In this document: positions 15,641 to 24,817 of the stretch, piece by piece
Layout: each line of letters begins with the position of its first letter
How positions within the stretch are numbered: position 1 is the stretch's first letter
Source: Deferribacteraceae bacterium UBA6793
GTDB lineage: Bacteria; Chrysiogenota; Deferribacteres; Deferribacterales; Geovibrionaceae
Direction of reading: 5' to 3'
Assembly: GCA_002452405.1 (NCBI GenBank)
Contig: DKFP01000006.1
Coordinates: 168,866-232,865 of the forward strand
DNA length: 64,000 nucleotides
The notes under the pieces: model-generated
Seen by the model: the letters and a program-made list of their open reading frames with translations, nothing else
Database searches by the model: none
Told to the model about the DNA's origin: nothing
Position numbers and translations under genes: made by a program

Positions 15641-18290
15641 ATGAGACCCTGCTCTTTTCCTCTTGCATCTTTTTGATCTTCCGCGCCAAATCGTCGTGGT
15701 GTCCTGCAAGAGCGGCTTTTGCCCCGTCTACAGAACCGCCCTGAACGACTATCGTCGGCGAGCTCTTGATAGTTACATTTGTGATGTTCTGCTTACCTCC
15801 GCCGGACTTCACATACGGAGAGAGCGAGGGAATTTCACGTGTCGATCCGGCTTTTCTATCCGGTATAATCTGTCGGTTCGGGGCAACAGTCGTGCCGATA
15901 GTATTTTTGACAACGCTTCCCGGCTTGCTGACCTGTTCGTCTTTTTTCCCGAACCCGAATACCTTACCGATCGCTCCCCCGAACTTTTTAAACGCAGAAC
16001 CGATGCCGTCTATTATTTTGCGGAACGGTTCCCACTTTTTGTAGAGGAGTACACCGATCCCGATAAGCGCAGCTCCGGCGGCAATCGCTAACCCTATCGG
16101 GTTAGCCGCCATTGCGGTATTAAATAGCCACTGAGCCGCTGTCCACGCTCTTGTCGCAACAGTCACCCCTATGGCTTTCACGCGGGTTAAGCTCATCATC
16201 GCACCAAGCCGAGAGAGTGATGTAGTCGCTATCCGTGCCGATACTGTTTTCATTCTCAATGCTGTGTTGTATATCCACGTTCCCACTGCGGCGGCTTTTG
16301 CCCGTATCGTTGTCAGATTGAACGCCCGCCCCAAGCCGCTGATAGCCCTGCTTGCCCAGCTCGCTTCTGTTTTCGTACCTATCAGAGCCAGTCTCGTATA
16401 TACCAGGCCTGTTCTCATTACATTCAGAACATAGCCGAACGCAACAACAGCCCCAACGCCGACCGTAAGACCCGCACCTAATGTCAGAACAGCTTTAGAT
16501 GCTAACGGGAATCGCTGTATCGTGTTGCCGATAATGTTAGCCGTCCCTGCCAAAACTTTGGAAACAACGGCTAGAGGCGGAAGCAAGGCTTCACCAAGTG
16601 TTATCCCTACATCTTTCACGGACTCTTTTAATGTACTTAATGCAGTAGCGGTTGTTTCCATTTTACGTTCGTATTCAGCGTTCACACTTCCGGCAAATTT
16701 TGTTTCGTCTCCTGCCAAACCCATCAAACGCTTGTATTCTTCCAAGTTAGAAAGCAGGTTACTCACTACATCCACGTTACCGCCACCAAAAATCTCAGCA
16801 GAAAGAGTTGTTCTTTGTACGGCATCTACTCCGTTCAAAGCCTCTAAAACCCTAGTAATAGTTCCTGCGGCATCGTTCTGCATTCCCTCTGCAACTTCTT
16901 CTGATGATAACCCTAAAGCTTCAAAAGCTTCACTCTGCGCTTTTGTCGCGGCTTCACCTTTTGTAAGAGACAAAATGAAGTTTTTCTGTGCAGTCGCCGC
17001 AGCCTCATCGTTTTGCGCGACCTGCCTGATAGATGCAGTGAAGCCCACCATTTGTGATTTTGTAAGATTTGTCATTGACTTTAGAGTTCCAGCGTTTCTT
17101 TGCAATACTGGGGTGATTTGGTGAGCTTTTGCGTTTGATGCATCACCGAAATAGTTTATGGCATCCGCCATATCATTCATTTCCCCCAGAGAAAAGCCTG
17201 TTGTCGACATGATACTGGCAAGTGCGCCTCCTGCTTCGTCAGCAGAAATACCGAAAGCAACCCCGATACGTTCTGCTGATTTTGCATATTCTAAAGCCTC
17301 TTCTTTTGCCATGCCAATAGTTCCCGCCGATGCCACTAATTTAGCTATACCCGCAGAACCAAGCAAAGAAGAGCGGCCAATCTTTCTGATTTCGAGTTCC
17401 ACTGCTTTGATATCTTCAGCAGAATCAAGTCCTTTGACGTTCTTAGAAACATCCAGCATCCAGTCTTCTTTTTCCAGTGCAAGCTTTATGGGAAGAGACA
17501 AAGTCATTCCTGCGCCGATCAACCCCACTGCCTGACTCTGAAGCTTTGCCCTTTGCGATGTAAGAGCGTCCCTCTGTTCAACCAATGCGCCTATTTTCTC
17601 TTTTCTGGCTTTCTGTTTTTCAAGTGTTGAGCCGAGCTTCTTCTGTTCCGCATCAAGATTTGCGGTATCAATTTTTGCTTTTTTAAACGCCTCTCCCAGT
17701 TCATTGACAGAATGAGTCTCTTTTTTGATAGTGTTTTCAAACATGTCAACGTTCGAACTGGCTTTCTTGTGTGCCTGATCCAGCTCTTTCAGCTCCGGAG
17801 TGACAGCAGACAGCTCAGACTTAGCTTTCGACATTGCTGTCTTTGATTCGTCAAAGCGCAGCTTGCTCTGCGCCAGCTCACGATTCGCAGCAGCAAGAGC
17901 GTTGCGCATCTCATTAGTTGGGGCATCTGTGTTCTGTAGTTCTATCTTGAGAGCTGAAACTCGGTTCTTGACCTGTTCATAGTTCATTTTTGATGCCGAC
18001 ATTTCAGTGTCAGCGGCTTTGACAGCAGTTTCAAGTGATGTGTATTTGTTCCTGATCTCAGCGAGCCGAGGCTCAAGTGCCGCAAGATCAGAGCGTGCTT
18101 TTTCAAGCCCGCCTTTGTTTTTGATGAGTGACTCATCAAGACCCCGAAGCGTGTCTATCTGCTTCATAGTCTTGCCGAGAGAGCCTATACTGCTATCTAT
18201 GGTCTTGACTTTGCTTTCAACAGTTCCTATAGTAGATGCAAAACTACCGCCGAGGGCAGCACCTATGACAAACGTAACAACAGATTCCAT
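15633..18290 (-). CDS. Tail tape measure protein (gpT)
   Basis: An 885-residue tape measure of the TP901 family. Residues about 30-240 are long coiled coil. The conserved core follows (DAINYFGDASNAKAHQITPVLQRNAGTLKS), then hydrophobic segments (LFNTAMAANPIGLAIAAGAALIGIGVLLY) that may cross the membrane during DNA entry. Its length sets tail length. It lies downstream of E/E' as in all P2-like tails. Confidence 0.9.
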   Translation of the reverse strand: MESVVTFVIGAALGGSFASTIGTVESKVKTIDSSIGSLGKTMKQIDTLRGLDESLIKNKGGLEKARSDLAALEPRLAEIRNKYTSLETAVKAADTEMSASKMNYEQVKNRVSALKIELQNTDAPTNEMRNALAAANRELAQSKLRFDESKTAMSKAKSELSAVTPELKELDQAHKKASSNVDMFENTIKKETHSVNELGEAFKKAKIDTANLDAEQKKLGSTLEKQKARKEKIGALVEQRDALTSQRAKLQSQAVGLIGAGMTLSLPIKLALEKEDWMLDVSKNVKGLDSAEDIKAVELEIRKIGRSSLLGSAGIAKLVASAGTIGMAKEEALEYAKSAERIGVAFGISADEAGGALASIMSTTGFSLGEMNDMADAINYFGDASNAKAHQITPVLQRNAGTLKSMTNLTKSQMVGFTASIRQVAQNDEAAATAQKNFILSLTKGEAATKAQSEAFEALGLSSEEVAEGMQNDAAGTITRVLEALNGVDAVQRTTLSAEIFGGGNVDVVSNLLSNLEEYKRLMGLAGDETKFAGSVNAEYERKMETTATALSTLKESVKDVGITLGEALLPPLAVVSKVLAGTANIIGNTIQRFPLASKAVLTLGAGLTVGVGAVVAFGYVLNVMRTGLVYTRLALIGTKTEASWASRAISGLGRAFNLTTIRAKAAAVGTWIYNTALRMKTVSARIATTSLSRLGAMMSLTRVKAIGVTVATRAWTAAQWLFNTAMAANPIGLAIAAGAALIGIGVLLYKKWEPFRKIIDGIGSAFKKFGGAIGKVFGFGKKDEQVSKPGSVVKNTIGTTVAPNRQIIPDRKAGSTREIPSLSPYVKSGGGKQNITNVTIKSSPTIVVQGGSVDGAKAALAGHHDDLARKIKKMQEEKSRVSYD

Positions 18291-18461
18291 ATCGGTAATC
18301 TCCTTTATCGTTGCCGTTGTGATGGATGTAATCGTTACCGCAACGGTTATATACCAACCGGGGGTAGTTGAATCCGGTTACGAGCTTTTTTCATATACTC
18401 TTTTCGGACTCATGACCTACCCCCTGTATAAATGGTTTTCAAAGTTTCTATGCAGTACAGT

Positions 18462-18820
18462 CTATTCGCTCAATGCGCGGATATCTTCCGACCATTCGAA
18501 AAACTCGTCTATATCCATCTCTTCGAAGTAGACGATGCTTGTATGCGTGAGTATTGCCGCGCTTATTACTTCTCGTCTGATTTGCTCTCGTCCGGTGACA
18601 AAAAACTTTCGTAAACCTTCTGCATTGCTTTATAGTCAGCGTAGTCAAACTCTCCGATGACTTCGGGGTTAAGACCTGTCAAACGAGCAAAAAGAGCTAT
18701 TTCTCTCTCCGAGTCTGTTTTTGCCGTTTTGTCTGAAACCAGCATATCTTTTACTTTCGGTCTGCGCATGCTGACCTCTGCAATATCTTTAACCGGATAT
18801 TTGAGTTTAATTGTTTCCAT
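18462..18820 (-). CDS. Tail assembly chaperone fusion E-E' (programmed -1 frameshift)
   Basis: Extended product of gpE made by a -1 shift at TTTTTTG (18599-18605 on the minus strand). After the shift the frame reads FVTGREQIRREVISAAILTH and on to EEMDIDEFFEWSEDIRALSE, ending at a TAG at 18462, about 119 residues. The C-terminal FFEW..D pattern fits E' extensions of P2-like phages. Tape-measure chaperones of most tailed phages use such a slip. Seen in sequence: heptamer and open -1 frame. Inferred: the slip itself. Confidence 0.75.
18566..18820 (-). CDS. Tail assembly chaperone gpE
   Basis: An 84-residue zero-frame product (LKYPVKDIAEVSMRRPKVKDML, LTGLNPEVIGEFDYADYKAM) of the gpE tail-chaperone family. 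It sits between the tube and tape-measure genes. The ATG overlaps the end of the tube gene. Confidence 0.85.
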   Translation of the reverse strand: METIKLKYPVKDIAEVSMRRPKVKDMLVSDKTAKTDSEREIALFARLTGLNPEVIGEFDYADYKAMQKVYESFLSPDESKSDEK

Positions 18821-19347
18821 CAGTTCATCCCCAGCAAGCTGCGCTGTTCTTCGAGATAGTCGACACCGTCGACTATGTATTTGTAGTTCACCACGTCGAT
18901 TTCGACCGATTCCTCGCCATCAATTTCTTCTTTGTAGTAAAAAACTGAGAACTCGAACTCGTTGCCCATCTTTTCGCCGACCGCAATCTTGCCGCCGGTT
19001 GCTTTTTTATTAGAACCGTAAATGGTGTATTTACGTCCCGTCTGGGCATAGTCGCCCTCGGAATTATCAAATTCTGTAACAACAGAGCGAAGTTCGATCT
19101 CCTGCTTTCCGGGCTTCATAAGCTGTGCTGTCAGAGCGTTCGTCGAGTTAAACGAAAGTTTCAGAGACATCGCTTTGAACTGGTTTGACGGCATATCAAG
19201 TTCGCCGAGGATTCCGGCGCCCTTAATAGTGTCAGTCAGGCGTTCTATGTCAGGGAGTGTCACCTCGGCAGTACCGACATAGTCTGTGCCACCAACGTAA
19301 ACACGGAAATTGTCCGTTTTACCGGGTATAGATGATTTGCTTCCCAC
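18820..19347 (-). CDS. Major tail tube protein (FII-like)
   Basis: A 175-residue protein (KTDNFRVYVGGTDYVGTAEVTLPDIERLTDTIKGAGILGELDMP) matching the P2 FII tube family. It builds the inner tube under the sheath. Directly follows the sheath gene. Confidence 0.88.
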   Translation of the reverse strand: MGSKSSIPGKTDNFRVYVGGTDYVGTAEVTLPDIERLTDTIKGAGILGELDMPSNQFKAMSLKLSFNSTNALTAQLMKPGKQEIELRSVVTEFDNSEGDYAQTGRKYTIYGSNKKATGGKIAVGEKMGNEFEFSVFYYKEEIDGEESVEIDVVNYKYIVDGVDYLEEQRSLLGMN

Positions 19348-19360
19348 GATTTACCTCCTC

Positions 19361-20800
19361 TTATGTAAACAGCGTGGACAGATAGTTTGCGTCGTATTCC
19401 AGCATGAACGTCATGCTTTCGTTTGGAACAGGGAAAGAAAAGTACACATGAAACAGAACTGCACCGTTGATCAGATCCGTTACAGGGTTTTCGTCGCTGT
19501 TGAACTCAACACGTCCGCCGAGGATGTATTGCCGCGATGTCAGACCGTTCAGTCTGACGTTAAGGCTGATAACCATTGCCTCGATGAGCCTTTTTGACAT
19601 CGGCTTATCGAGCTTTTGCCAGTACGTCAGGACGATTTCTTTAGATATCCAGTGAAACATCTGCCGACCGACTATAAAACAGTCCTTAACGTCTGTGTTG
19701 CTCGGATATGCCGCTGTACGGTTTCCCCAGCATTTCCACCCGCCGACGATATTTAATGCCGTAACGACACCGACCGTTGTTGTCAGATAATCCGCCTCGT
19801 CGGGGCCGAGTAACACTTCCTTCCCGTTAACAATAAGCGCATCGCACTGATAGCTTTTGTTAGAAGGCGATTCATAAGGGACGCCGCCGTTATCTGCTGT
19901 GATACTCTGGATCAGACACGCGAGATGTGTTGATTGTCTGTACACAGTGTCAGACAGCGCGAGTTTACCCCAGCAGAGAATCTGTTCAGGGTCTGTCAGA
20001 TTGTTCAGATTTTTGTATTCGTTCACAGCGCTGTATTTCGTTGCGACTGTGTCGTCAAGGTCTACGATGTGAACCGCTTTAAACATTCCTCCGTTGATAT
20101 TTGTTGCTGCTGTAGTCGCGACAGTGACAACCTCTGTATCAAGAGAACCGAAAGGCACAACGACAGTTTCAGGAACGAGACCGAATCTGGGATAACATGT
20201 ATCAAGCAGTGAAAGTCCGGTCTTCGCTCCGGTGTCAACGTCGATACCGCCGATGATGTCGTCTTTTGTAACGAGTGTCGGGTCGCCGTAAACGTATGCA
20301 ACTTTGACTGATGCTCCGGTTATGATCGAGCCTGTGGTCAAACGTGTAAACACTCCCGTTGATGCGGCAAACGTATAGTCTGTACCTGCGACGTATGTCG
20401 TCGCATCGTCTGTTGATGTGACGACGGGAATCTCAAGAACTCCGTCGTGAGCGAGTGTCGCTTTGTTGTCAGCACCGAAAGTAATAGTTTCTGCCGCAAC
20501 TGTTGTGCGGTGGACTGCGGGATCAAATACGTTCACGCATATGATTGGCGCTATGCCGTACAGCTTAAAAGCTGTATAGATAGCCTCTGAAATGCCGAAC
20601 GTTTCAAAGTCGTCCGCAACCCCGAAGAGAGCCACCGCCTCGGCATATGTATAGCAAAGCTCAGCTTTGTTAACCGACCCACCGCTTATCTTATGCACGG
20701 GTGCGCAGCCTATAAAAAACGGGATAGAGGCTTCCGATGTTACGGGGCTAAAAATCGCAGTTGCCTGTTCTGTGACAGTTACTCCGTGCGTCAGGCTCAT
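19361..20800 (-). CDS. Contractile tail sheath protein (FI-like)
   Basis: A 479-residue sheath protein: HGVTVTEQATAIFSPVTSEASIPFFIGCAP at the N-terminus and the conserved C-terminal KLDKPMSKRLIEAMVISLNVRLNGLTSRQYILGGRVEFN. Proves a myovirus-type tail. Confidence 0.92.
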   Translation of the reverse strand: MSLTHGVTVTEQATAIFSPVTSEASIPFFIGCAPVHKISGGSVNKAELCYTYAEAVALFGVADDFETFGISEAIYTAFKLYGIAPIICVNVFDPAVHRTTVAAETITFGADNKATLAHDGVLEIPVVTSTDDATTYVAGTDYTFAASTGVFTRLTTGSIITGASVKVAYVYGDPTLVTKDDIIGGIDVDTGAKTGLSLLDTCYPRFGLVPETVVVPFGSLDTEVVTVATTAATNINGGMFKAVHIVDLDDTVATKYSAVNEYKNLNNLTDPEQILCWGKLALSDTVYRQSTHLACLIQSITADNGGVPYESPSNKSYQCDALIVNGKEVLLGPDEADYLTTTVGVVTALNIVGGWKCWGNRTAAYPSNTDVKDCFIVGRQMFHWISKEIVLTYWQKLDKPMSKRLIEAMVISLNVRLNGLTSRQYILGGRVEFNSDENPVTDLINGAVLFHVYFSFPVPNESMTFMLEYDANYLSTLFT

Positions 20801-21048
20801 TTTGTCCCCCTGAGCGATTTAATCGCTGCTGTACATTTGCTGATAAAATCAGCGTCATTTTTTACGCTTGACAGGTCTGCAATAGGCACAAATGCAAAAT
20901 GCAGAACCTCGGGTGCGTTCGCGGGAATACCGCCGACATAAACATTGCCTTTCGCCAGTCCGTAGCGGATCAGCGTGGGGCCGGCATAGACAAGTTTTGT
21001 TTTTGCTGTCGCCGCGGACGTGTCCACAGCTTTAGACTTTTGAGCCAT
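20797..21048 (-). CDS. Hypothetical phage protein upstream of sheath
   Basis: An 83-residue protein (MAQKSKAVDTSA..., LVYAGPTLIRYGLAKGNVYVGG). Short proteins of this style often precede the sheath gene in P2-lambda hybrid phages; no function is known to me. ATG at 21048 is chosen over an ATG at 21102 because the extension lies inside the previous gene. The stop overlaps the sheath ATG. Confidence 0.7.
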   Translation of the reverse strand: MAQKSKAVDTSAATAKTKLVYAGPTLIRYGLAKGNVYVGGIPANAPEVLHFAFVPIADLSSVKNDADFISKCTAAIKSLRGTK

Positions 21049-21559
21049 AGGCTTTAACCTCCGTATCTGATATCTTTTTGATGATGCGCTTTTTATATTC
21101 AATCCGTCCGAAACCGTAAAAATAAGGGCTGGGCTGTGAGTTGTTATCGCACAGCGTCCATTCCTGACCGCCGTCGTAACGGAACTTTCTGCCGAGTAGT
21201 GTTGTGTTAGCGACAGTGTCCTGCATCACAGACATCATATTCACAACTGCTATGTTGCCCTCGACGAGATACGTCGCGATCTGCTTTTCCGTCTCTTCTC
21301 TGTCTGCTTTGGGCGCGGGCATTTTCATTGCCACGCAAACGCCTATCTCAACCGTTATCGTCTGTTCCTCTTCTTTATCTTTTGACTTAACGGGAATAAA
21401 CACGAGCGAGGGGAGTTTAAGCCCATCTGATCTACGGGGCGGCAATGCATATTCGTACATCTCCAGTGCGCCGTAATCTCCATTGCTGGCTTGTTCCCAG
21501 TGCCTTTCCAGTGTGTTCTGAAAGAGTTCTTTGAGTGCTTTTGTCAGTTCTGCGTTCAT
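21032..21559 (-). CDS. Hypothetical tail/neck protein
   Basis: A 175-residue protein with no recognised motif, between the gpZ-like and sheath genes. It is a likely neck or tail-terminator component by position. It overlaps neighbours at both ends, as elsewhere in the morphogenetic operon. Confidence 0.65.
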   Translation of the reverse strand: MNAELTKALKELFQNTLERHWEQASNGDYGALEMYEYALPPRRSDGLKLPSLVFIPVKSKDKEEEQTITVEIGVCVAMKMPAPKADREETEKQIATYLVEGNIAVVNMMSVMQDTVANTTLLGRKFRYDGGQEWTLCDNNSQPSPYFYGFGRIEYKKRIIKKISDTEVKAYGSKV

Positions 21560-22182
21560 TTGCCGAATCCTATACGTCCCTGATGTCCCTGTCCCATGGA
21601 CAGAGACAGGCTTTGATAAAACCTGCGGTGGACGTAATCCTCGATATACGAAACGTTTGATGATTCAACGACCATTTGCGGAATTGACGGGCCTGTCAGG
21701 TGCGTAACCTGTCCGCCGTCTTTTCCTACCCGCTTATAAACGCCCAGGCCGCGAGAGGGCATATCAGCGATAAATGACCCAGCAAACATTGTGCGGGCTT
21801 CGCCGCGCTTGATCTGTGCAGACACGCCTATTTCTGGGCGGTCGGCTATGCGTTTGTAACGTGTGCTTGGGTCGGGTGCAAAATCGAACAGCGGGATATG
21901 ACCGCCATACACAGAGACAGCCCCACGAGGGCGGCTTTTGGATGCCTTTTTAATTGACATAGCCGACCGGACATCTTTTGCAGATACGTTGTATTCGCTT
22001 GTGACCCTGTCTTTAAGCTCTGTCCGCAGGTCGTCAAGCGACTTATTTACAAGTTCAGGAACGACGATATCAAGCTCGTGTGTGTACAATTTCAGAGCCG
22101 CTATCATCTCACCGATATCTGATTCAGCCGTGAAACTGAGGCTCCGTGTTTGCGCTTTGTATCTGCCGCCGATTCGTTTCAT
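21556..22182 (-). CDS. Minor tail protein Z-like
   Basis: A 208-residue gpZ-family protein (AKDVRSAMSIKKASKSRPRGAVSVYGGHIPLFDFAPDP, IGVSAQIKRGEARTMFAGSFIADM). In lambda gpZ helps tail completion and DNA positioning. Here it sits with a contractile tail, part of the head-tail interface. Confidence 0.8.
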   Translation of the reverse strand: MKRIGGRYKAQTRSLSFTAESDIGEMIAALKLYTHELDIVVPELVNKSLDDLRTELKDRVTSEYNVSAKDVRSAMSIKKASKSRPRGAVSVYGGHIPLFDFAPDPSTRYKRIADRPEIGVSAQIKRGEARTMFAGSFIADMPSRGLGVYKRVGKDGGQVTHLTGPSIPQMVVESSNVSYIEDYVHRRFYQSLSLSMGQGHQGRIGFGK

Positions 22183-22499
22183 ACGTTAATCTCCAAAGTG
22201 ACGATGTGTTCGCCCATGGCGTAATCGGTTTCTTTTACCGTCCACGCCTCGTCCCCGACATACATGATGCTTTCGGGGACAGGTGCGGTCGGCATGTCTG
22301 TTTCTCTGATGTGCAGTGTCCTGGTCTGAGTGTTAGCATGATGCATAGCATAATTACCGTATTCGCTTCCGGCGCGTTTGCCTCCGGTGCGAAGATCAAT
22401 AACGACCATTTCAACATCGTTGATACGCAGTGACACCGCGTTTTCGTCCGTTGTGAATATTGCGTTAAGGTCTTCCTGCATCTGCTCTTTAACGTTCAT
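22179..22499 (-). CDS. Head-tail joining-type protein
   Basis: A 106-residue protein (MNVKEQMQEDLNAIFTTDENAVSL, ESIMYVGDEAWTVKETDYAMGEHIVTLEI). The pattern resembles lambda-type head-tail connectors of the FII/ATP-binding sugar-transporter-like fold. ATG at 22499; overlaps the gpZ-like start by 4 bp. Confidence 0.6.
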   Translation of the reverse strand: MNVKEQMQEDLNAIFTTDENAVSLRINDVEMVVIDLRTGGKRAGSEYGNYAMHHANTQTRTLHIRETDMPTAPVPESIMYVGDEAWTVKETDYAMGEHIVTLEINV

Positions 22500-22500
22500 G

Positions 22501-22680
22501 TTATTCGCCAAGCGCCTTTTCAACTTCGACAACGAGTTCGTCGTCAAGGGTGTTTGTCGTTTTTGTCGCAAGGATTTTCAAAATGCCAATGATCACTTTT
22601 GTAAGTACTTTCTCTGCGAGAAACGCCGACAGGACTTTAGTAAGTCCTGCGATAATGGCTTTGGATACGAGACCTGTCAT
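22501..22680 (-). CDS. Small hydrophobic phage protein
   Basis: A 59-residue protein, MTGLVSKAIIAGLTKVLSAF then alternating hydrophobic/charged residues. Amphipathic and possibly membrane-associated. With the next two genes it may form a lysis cassette, but this is positional inference. ATG overlaps the upstream stop as ATGA. Confidence 0.55.
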   Translation of the reverse strand: MTGLVSKAIIAGLTKVLSAFLAEKVLTKVIIGILKILATKTTNTLDDELVVEVEKALGE

Positions 22681-23084
22681 GCCGACCTCCAATCTGTGAT
22701 CGTGAGTTCAAATTTGTTTTCGCCTTTCATGAGAGCCATGAAATCAGCGACTGCCAGCTTGCTGTTCATCACAGCGCGCTCCCCGTTCATCATGCCTGTG
22801 TTTCGCCCGAGCAGGATACAGCCCTCGGTATCGTCGTCCGTGTTGCCAGCATGTATCAGTATCAGCGAACGGTTCGGCACGTTCTCAACCATGAAACATT
22901 CACCGTATTTCGGCGACTGATGGCGTACCACAGTGTAGGTACCTGTCGGTATGCAGGAAACCGACTTTTTGTTGTCTGCCCACTCATCTTCCATTGTGAA
23001 CCCCAAGGCAACCCCATCTATCAGCATCACGCCGATAGTGTGTTCCTTCCCGTGTTCAACTCTTATCAATTCAGCTTTTTTCAT
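22677..23084 (-). CDS. DUF5675-family protein (putative lysis-related)
   Basis: A 135-residue DUF5675 protein: LIRVEHGKEHTIGVMLIDGV, the CIPTGTYTVVRHQSPKYG segment, LILIHAGNTDDDTEGCILLGR. The HAGN and GCI motifs resemble an L,D-transpeptidase/peptidase-like active site (His, Cys). Such proteins sit where phages keep endolysins, so it is the best endolysin candidate here. ATG at 23084 overlaps the upstream stop (ATGA) with GGAGG 9 bp before it. Confidence 0.7.
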   Translation of the reverse strand: MKKAELIRVEHGKEHTIGVMLIDGVALGFTMEDEWADNKKSVSCIPTGTYTVVRHQSPKYGECFMVENVPNRSLILIHAGNTDDDTEGCILLGRNTGMMNGERAVMNSKLAVADFMALMKGENKFELTITDWRSA

Positions 23085-23332
23085 TTGCATGTTCCTCCGT
23101 GCCTTGTTCCGCAAAGCACTTCCTGTTTATTCATCCGCTTGAAAAGGTCGTCGTTCACCTTTTCCTGTGTTGCGTGATCTCTGTTGTAAGTCTCTTTAGA
23201 TACAAACTTTTCATGCGTTTTATCGTCCTTGTCACGCAGGTCTTTTATATCTCCGCGCATGGGCATAAGCACAAACCCGCCGATTACAGTAACCCCAAGC
23301 TGCACTAAACCGATTACAATTCCTGCGTCCAT
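23081..23332 (-). CDS. Small membrane protein (holin or spanin candidate)
   Basis: An 83-residue protein with one N-terminal membrane helix (GIVIGLVQLGVTVIGGFVLM) followed by a charged, probably coiled-coil domain. Located just before the DUF5675 gene, suggesting a lysis role. Confidence 0.6.
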   Translation of the reverse strand: MDAGIVIGLVQLGVTVIGGFVLMPMRGDIKDLRDKDDKTHEKFVSKETYNRDHATQEKVNDDLFKRMNKQEVLCGTRHGGTCK

Positions 23333-23355
23333 TTATCACCTCTGTGACATTATCC

Positions 23356-23380
23356 GAAGCCCCCGCTACAGGTCGGGGGC
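23356..23380 (-). terminator. GC-rich hairpin in the head-tail gap
   Basis: GCCCCCG/CGGGGGC arms in the 62-bp gap between two late genes. No T-run, so it may attenuate or stabilise mRNA rather than terminate. Confidence 0.4.
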
Positions 23381-23394
23381 AACGGGTAGTCCCA

Positions 23395-23733
23395 CTATCC
23401 CAAAAGGAGGTTTATGAGCAGCGCTTTGTTTGCGCCGGAGGGGATATCAATCCCTCTCTCTGAACAAAGTGCCTTGAGTTCATCAACTGACTTTTTTTTC
23501 AGACTTGCTTCTGTTTCTTCGCCATCGTCTGAATCGCCGTCGTTTGAATCGCCGTCGTTGTTACTCCATTCATCGTCGTCGCTTGCGGCGGTTGATTTTG
23601 TTACCTTCATTTCTTCCGCCAGCCCTTTTTTTACCAGCTTTTCGCCGAGTTCCGAGCTCACCTCGTGTGTTGTCCCAGCGATATATTTTGTCGTTTTGTC
23701 GGCTTGCACCGTGCAGTTGAATTTAACGTACAT
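23395..23733 (-). CDS. Head-region protein with SAP-like end
   Basis: A 112-residue protein: N-terminal beta-rich part (MYVKFNCTVQADKTTKYIAG), a low-complexity acidic linker of Asp, Ser, Gly and Asn, and a C-terminal SAP-like helix pair (KKKSVDELKALCSERGIDIPSGANKALLINLLLG) that could bind DNA. Next to the major capsid gene; possibly a head-completion or genome-end protein. Confidence 0.65.
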   Translation of the reverse strand: MYVKFNCTVQADKTTKYIAGTTHEVSSELGEKLVKKGLAEEMKVTKSTAASDDDEWSNNDGDSNDGDSDDGEETEASLKKKSVDELKALCSERGIDIPSGANKALLINLLLG

Positions 23734-23743
23734 GTAGTCCCTC

Positions 23744-24817
23744 TTATTCTTTTGTCATTATGTACATAGTTGTGTTCGGCGACCACAGCCCCGGCATGGG
23801 TTTTGATTTGAGGATGTCAAACTTCGCGCCTGCCTCTTTGTTAACAAGCATGCTGTAAGACCTTGCCTGCTGATCAACAAACGTATTTCCGCCGTCGTCG
23901 ATGTATGCCACACCGCCGTAATCCACACTGTTTTCGGTACCGCGTTTAAACATCACTACAGCATTGGGATGAATGAGCGAGTCTGTGTTTCCGTCGTCAT
24001 CGACGAACAGACCGGAGTATGACCAGATATGACCGATCTCAGGCAGTTCGCCGTAGTACGTCACATCCGAACCGTATGCCTCGATGGTTTCGGGTTTGAT
24101 AGTGCCGAAATTAGCGTTTTTGATATCAAGTAATTTCAGCGTTTTGGGATCTTCAAGAAAATCGTTGATAGCGTTGGAACCGAAAATAACGTCCGTTGCT
24201 CTGTTGTCTATTGTCGCCTGTTCTGCGCGCCAGCCCTTTGTATCGTTATACGGCGAAACGCCATCCTGCCCCCATTGAGCGCTGCCGAGCAGTGATATTT
24301 TAAGAGATGCGTCTCTCATGAAGTCTATTTCAAACTCTATGAGCGAACCCTCTTCATCTGTTCCGCTTACTGTCACTTTACCGTCTCTAAGCAGCATTGC
24401 CGCGTACCATTCCTCGCGCATCTGGATCGCATCTTCAAGGGGTGCGAGACTGTCCATGTAAGCTGTCGCAGCCGCATTAACAGCATTTTCTGGGTCATAA
24501 GCTGTCTGACCCACTTTTGTTTTGAAGACATCTTCAGCTTTATGAACAGATTTAAGCCCGATCATGGGGATTTTAAACATGAGCTTTCCGCGGCTGTTCT
24601 TCTTAGCAACAGGGATATTAGTCAGGTTTGTGATAATCGGCGCCATGCGACGACCGAGAACGACGATATCTCTTTCAAGTATGTCTGTGTCGTGCGCCCT
24701 TGCACCAGCTAAGTTAAATACGGCTTGAAGCAGAAAACGGGGTACCGACCTGCGGCGGAAAATAGTTTCGCCGAGGCTCCTGCGGTCAAAATATGCGTTT
24801 ATTGCGGGATTACTCAT
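23744..24817 (-). CDS. Major capsid protein E (lambda gpE-like)
   Basis: A 357-residue capsid protein of the lambda gpE family (RRSVPRFLLQAVFNLAGARAHDTDILERDIVVLGRRMAPIITNLT, VIFGSNAINDFLED). Preceded by the decoration protein, as in lambda. Confidence 0.88.
   Translation of the reverse strand: MSNPAINAYFDRRSLGETIFRRRSVPRFLLQAVFNLAGARAHDTDILERDIVVLGRRMAPIITNLTNIPVAKKNSRGKLMFKIPMIGLKSVHKAEDVFKTKVGQTAYDPENAVNAAATAYMDSLAPLEDAIQMREEWYAAMLLRDGKVTVSGTDEEGSLIEFEIDFMRDASLKISLLGSAQWGQDGVSPYNDTKGWRAEQATIDNRATDVIFGSNAINDFLEDPKTLKLLDIKNANFGTIKPETIEAYGSDVTYYGELPEIGHIWSYSGLFVDDDGNTDSLIHPNAVVMFKRGTENSVDYGGVAYIDDGGNTFVDQQARSYSMLVNKEAGAKFDILKSKPMPGLWSPNTTMYIMTKE

Noticed and set aside
23378..23400. Array 1 spacer 3 shares 12 nt GGCAACGGGTAG with the prophage.
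   Set aside because: Only 12 nt and the adjacent bases are GG, not a CC PAM.
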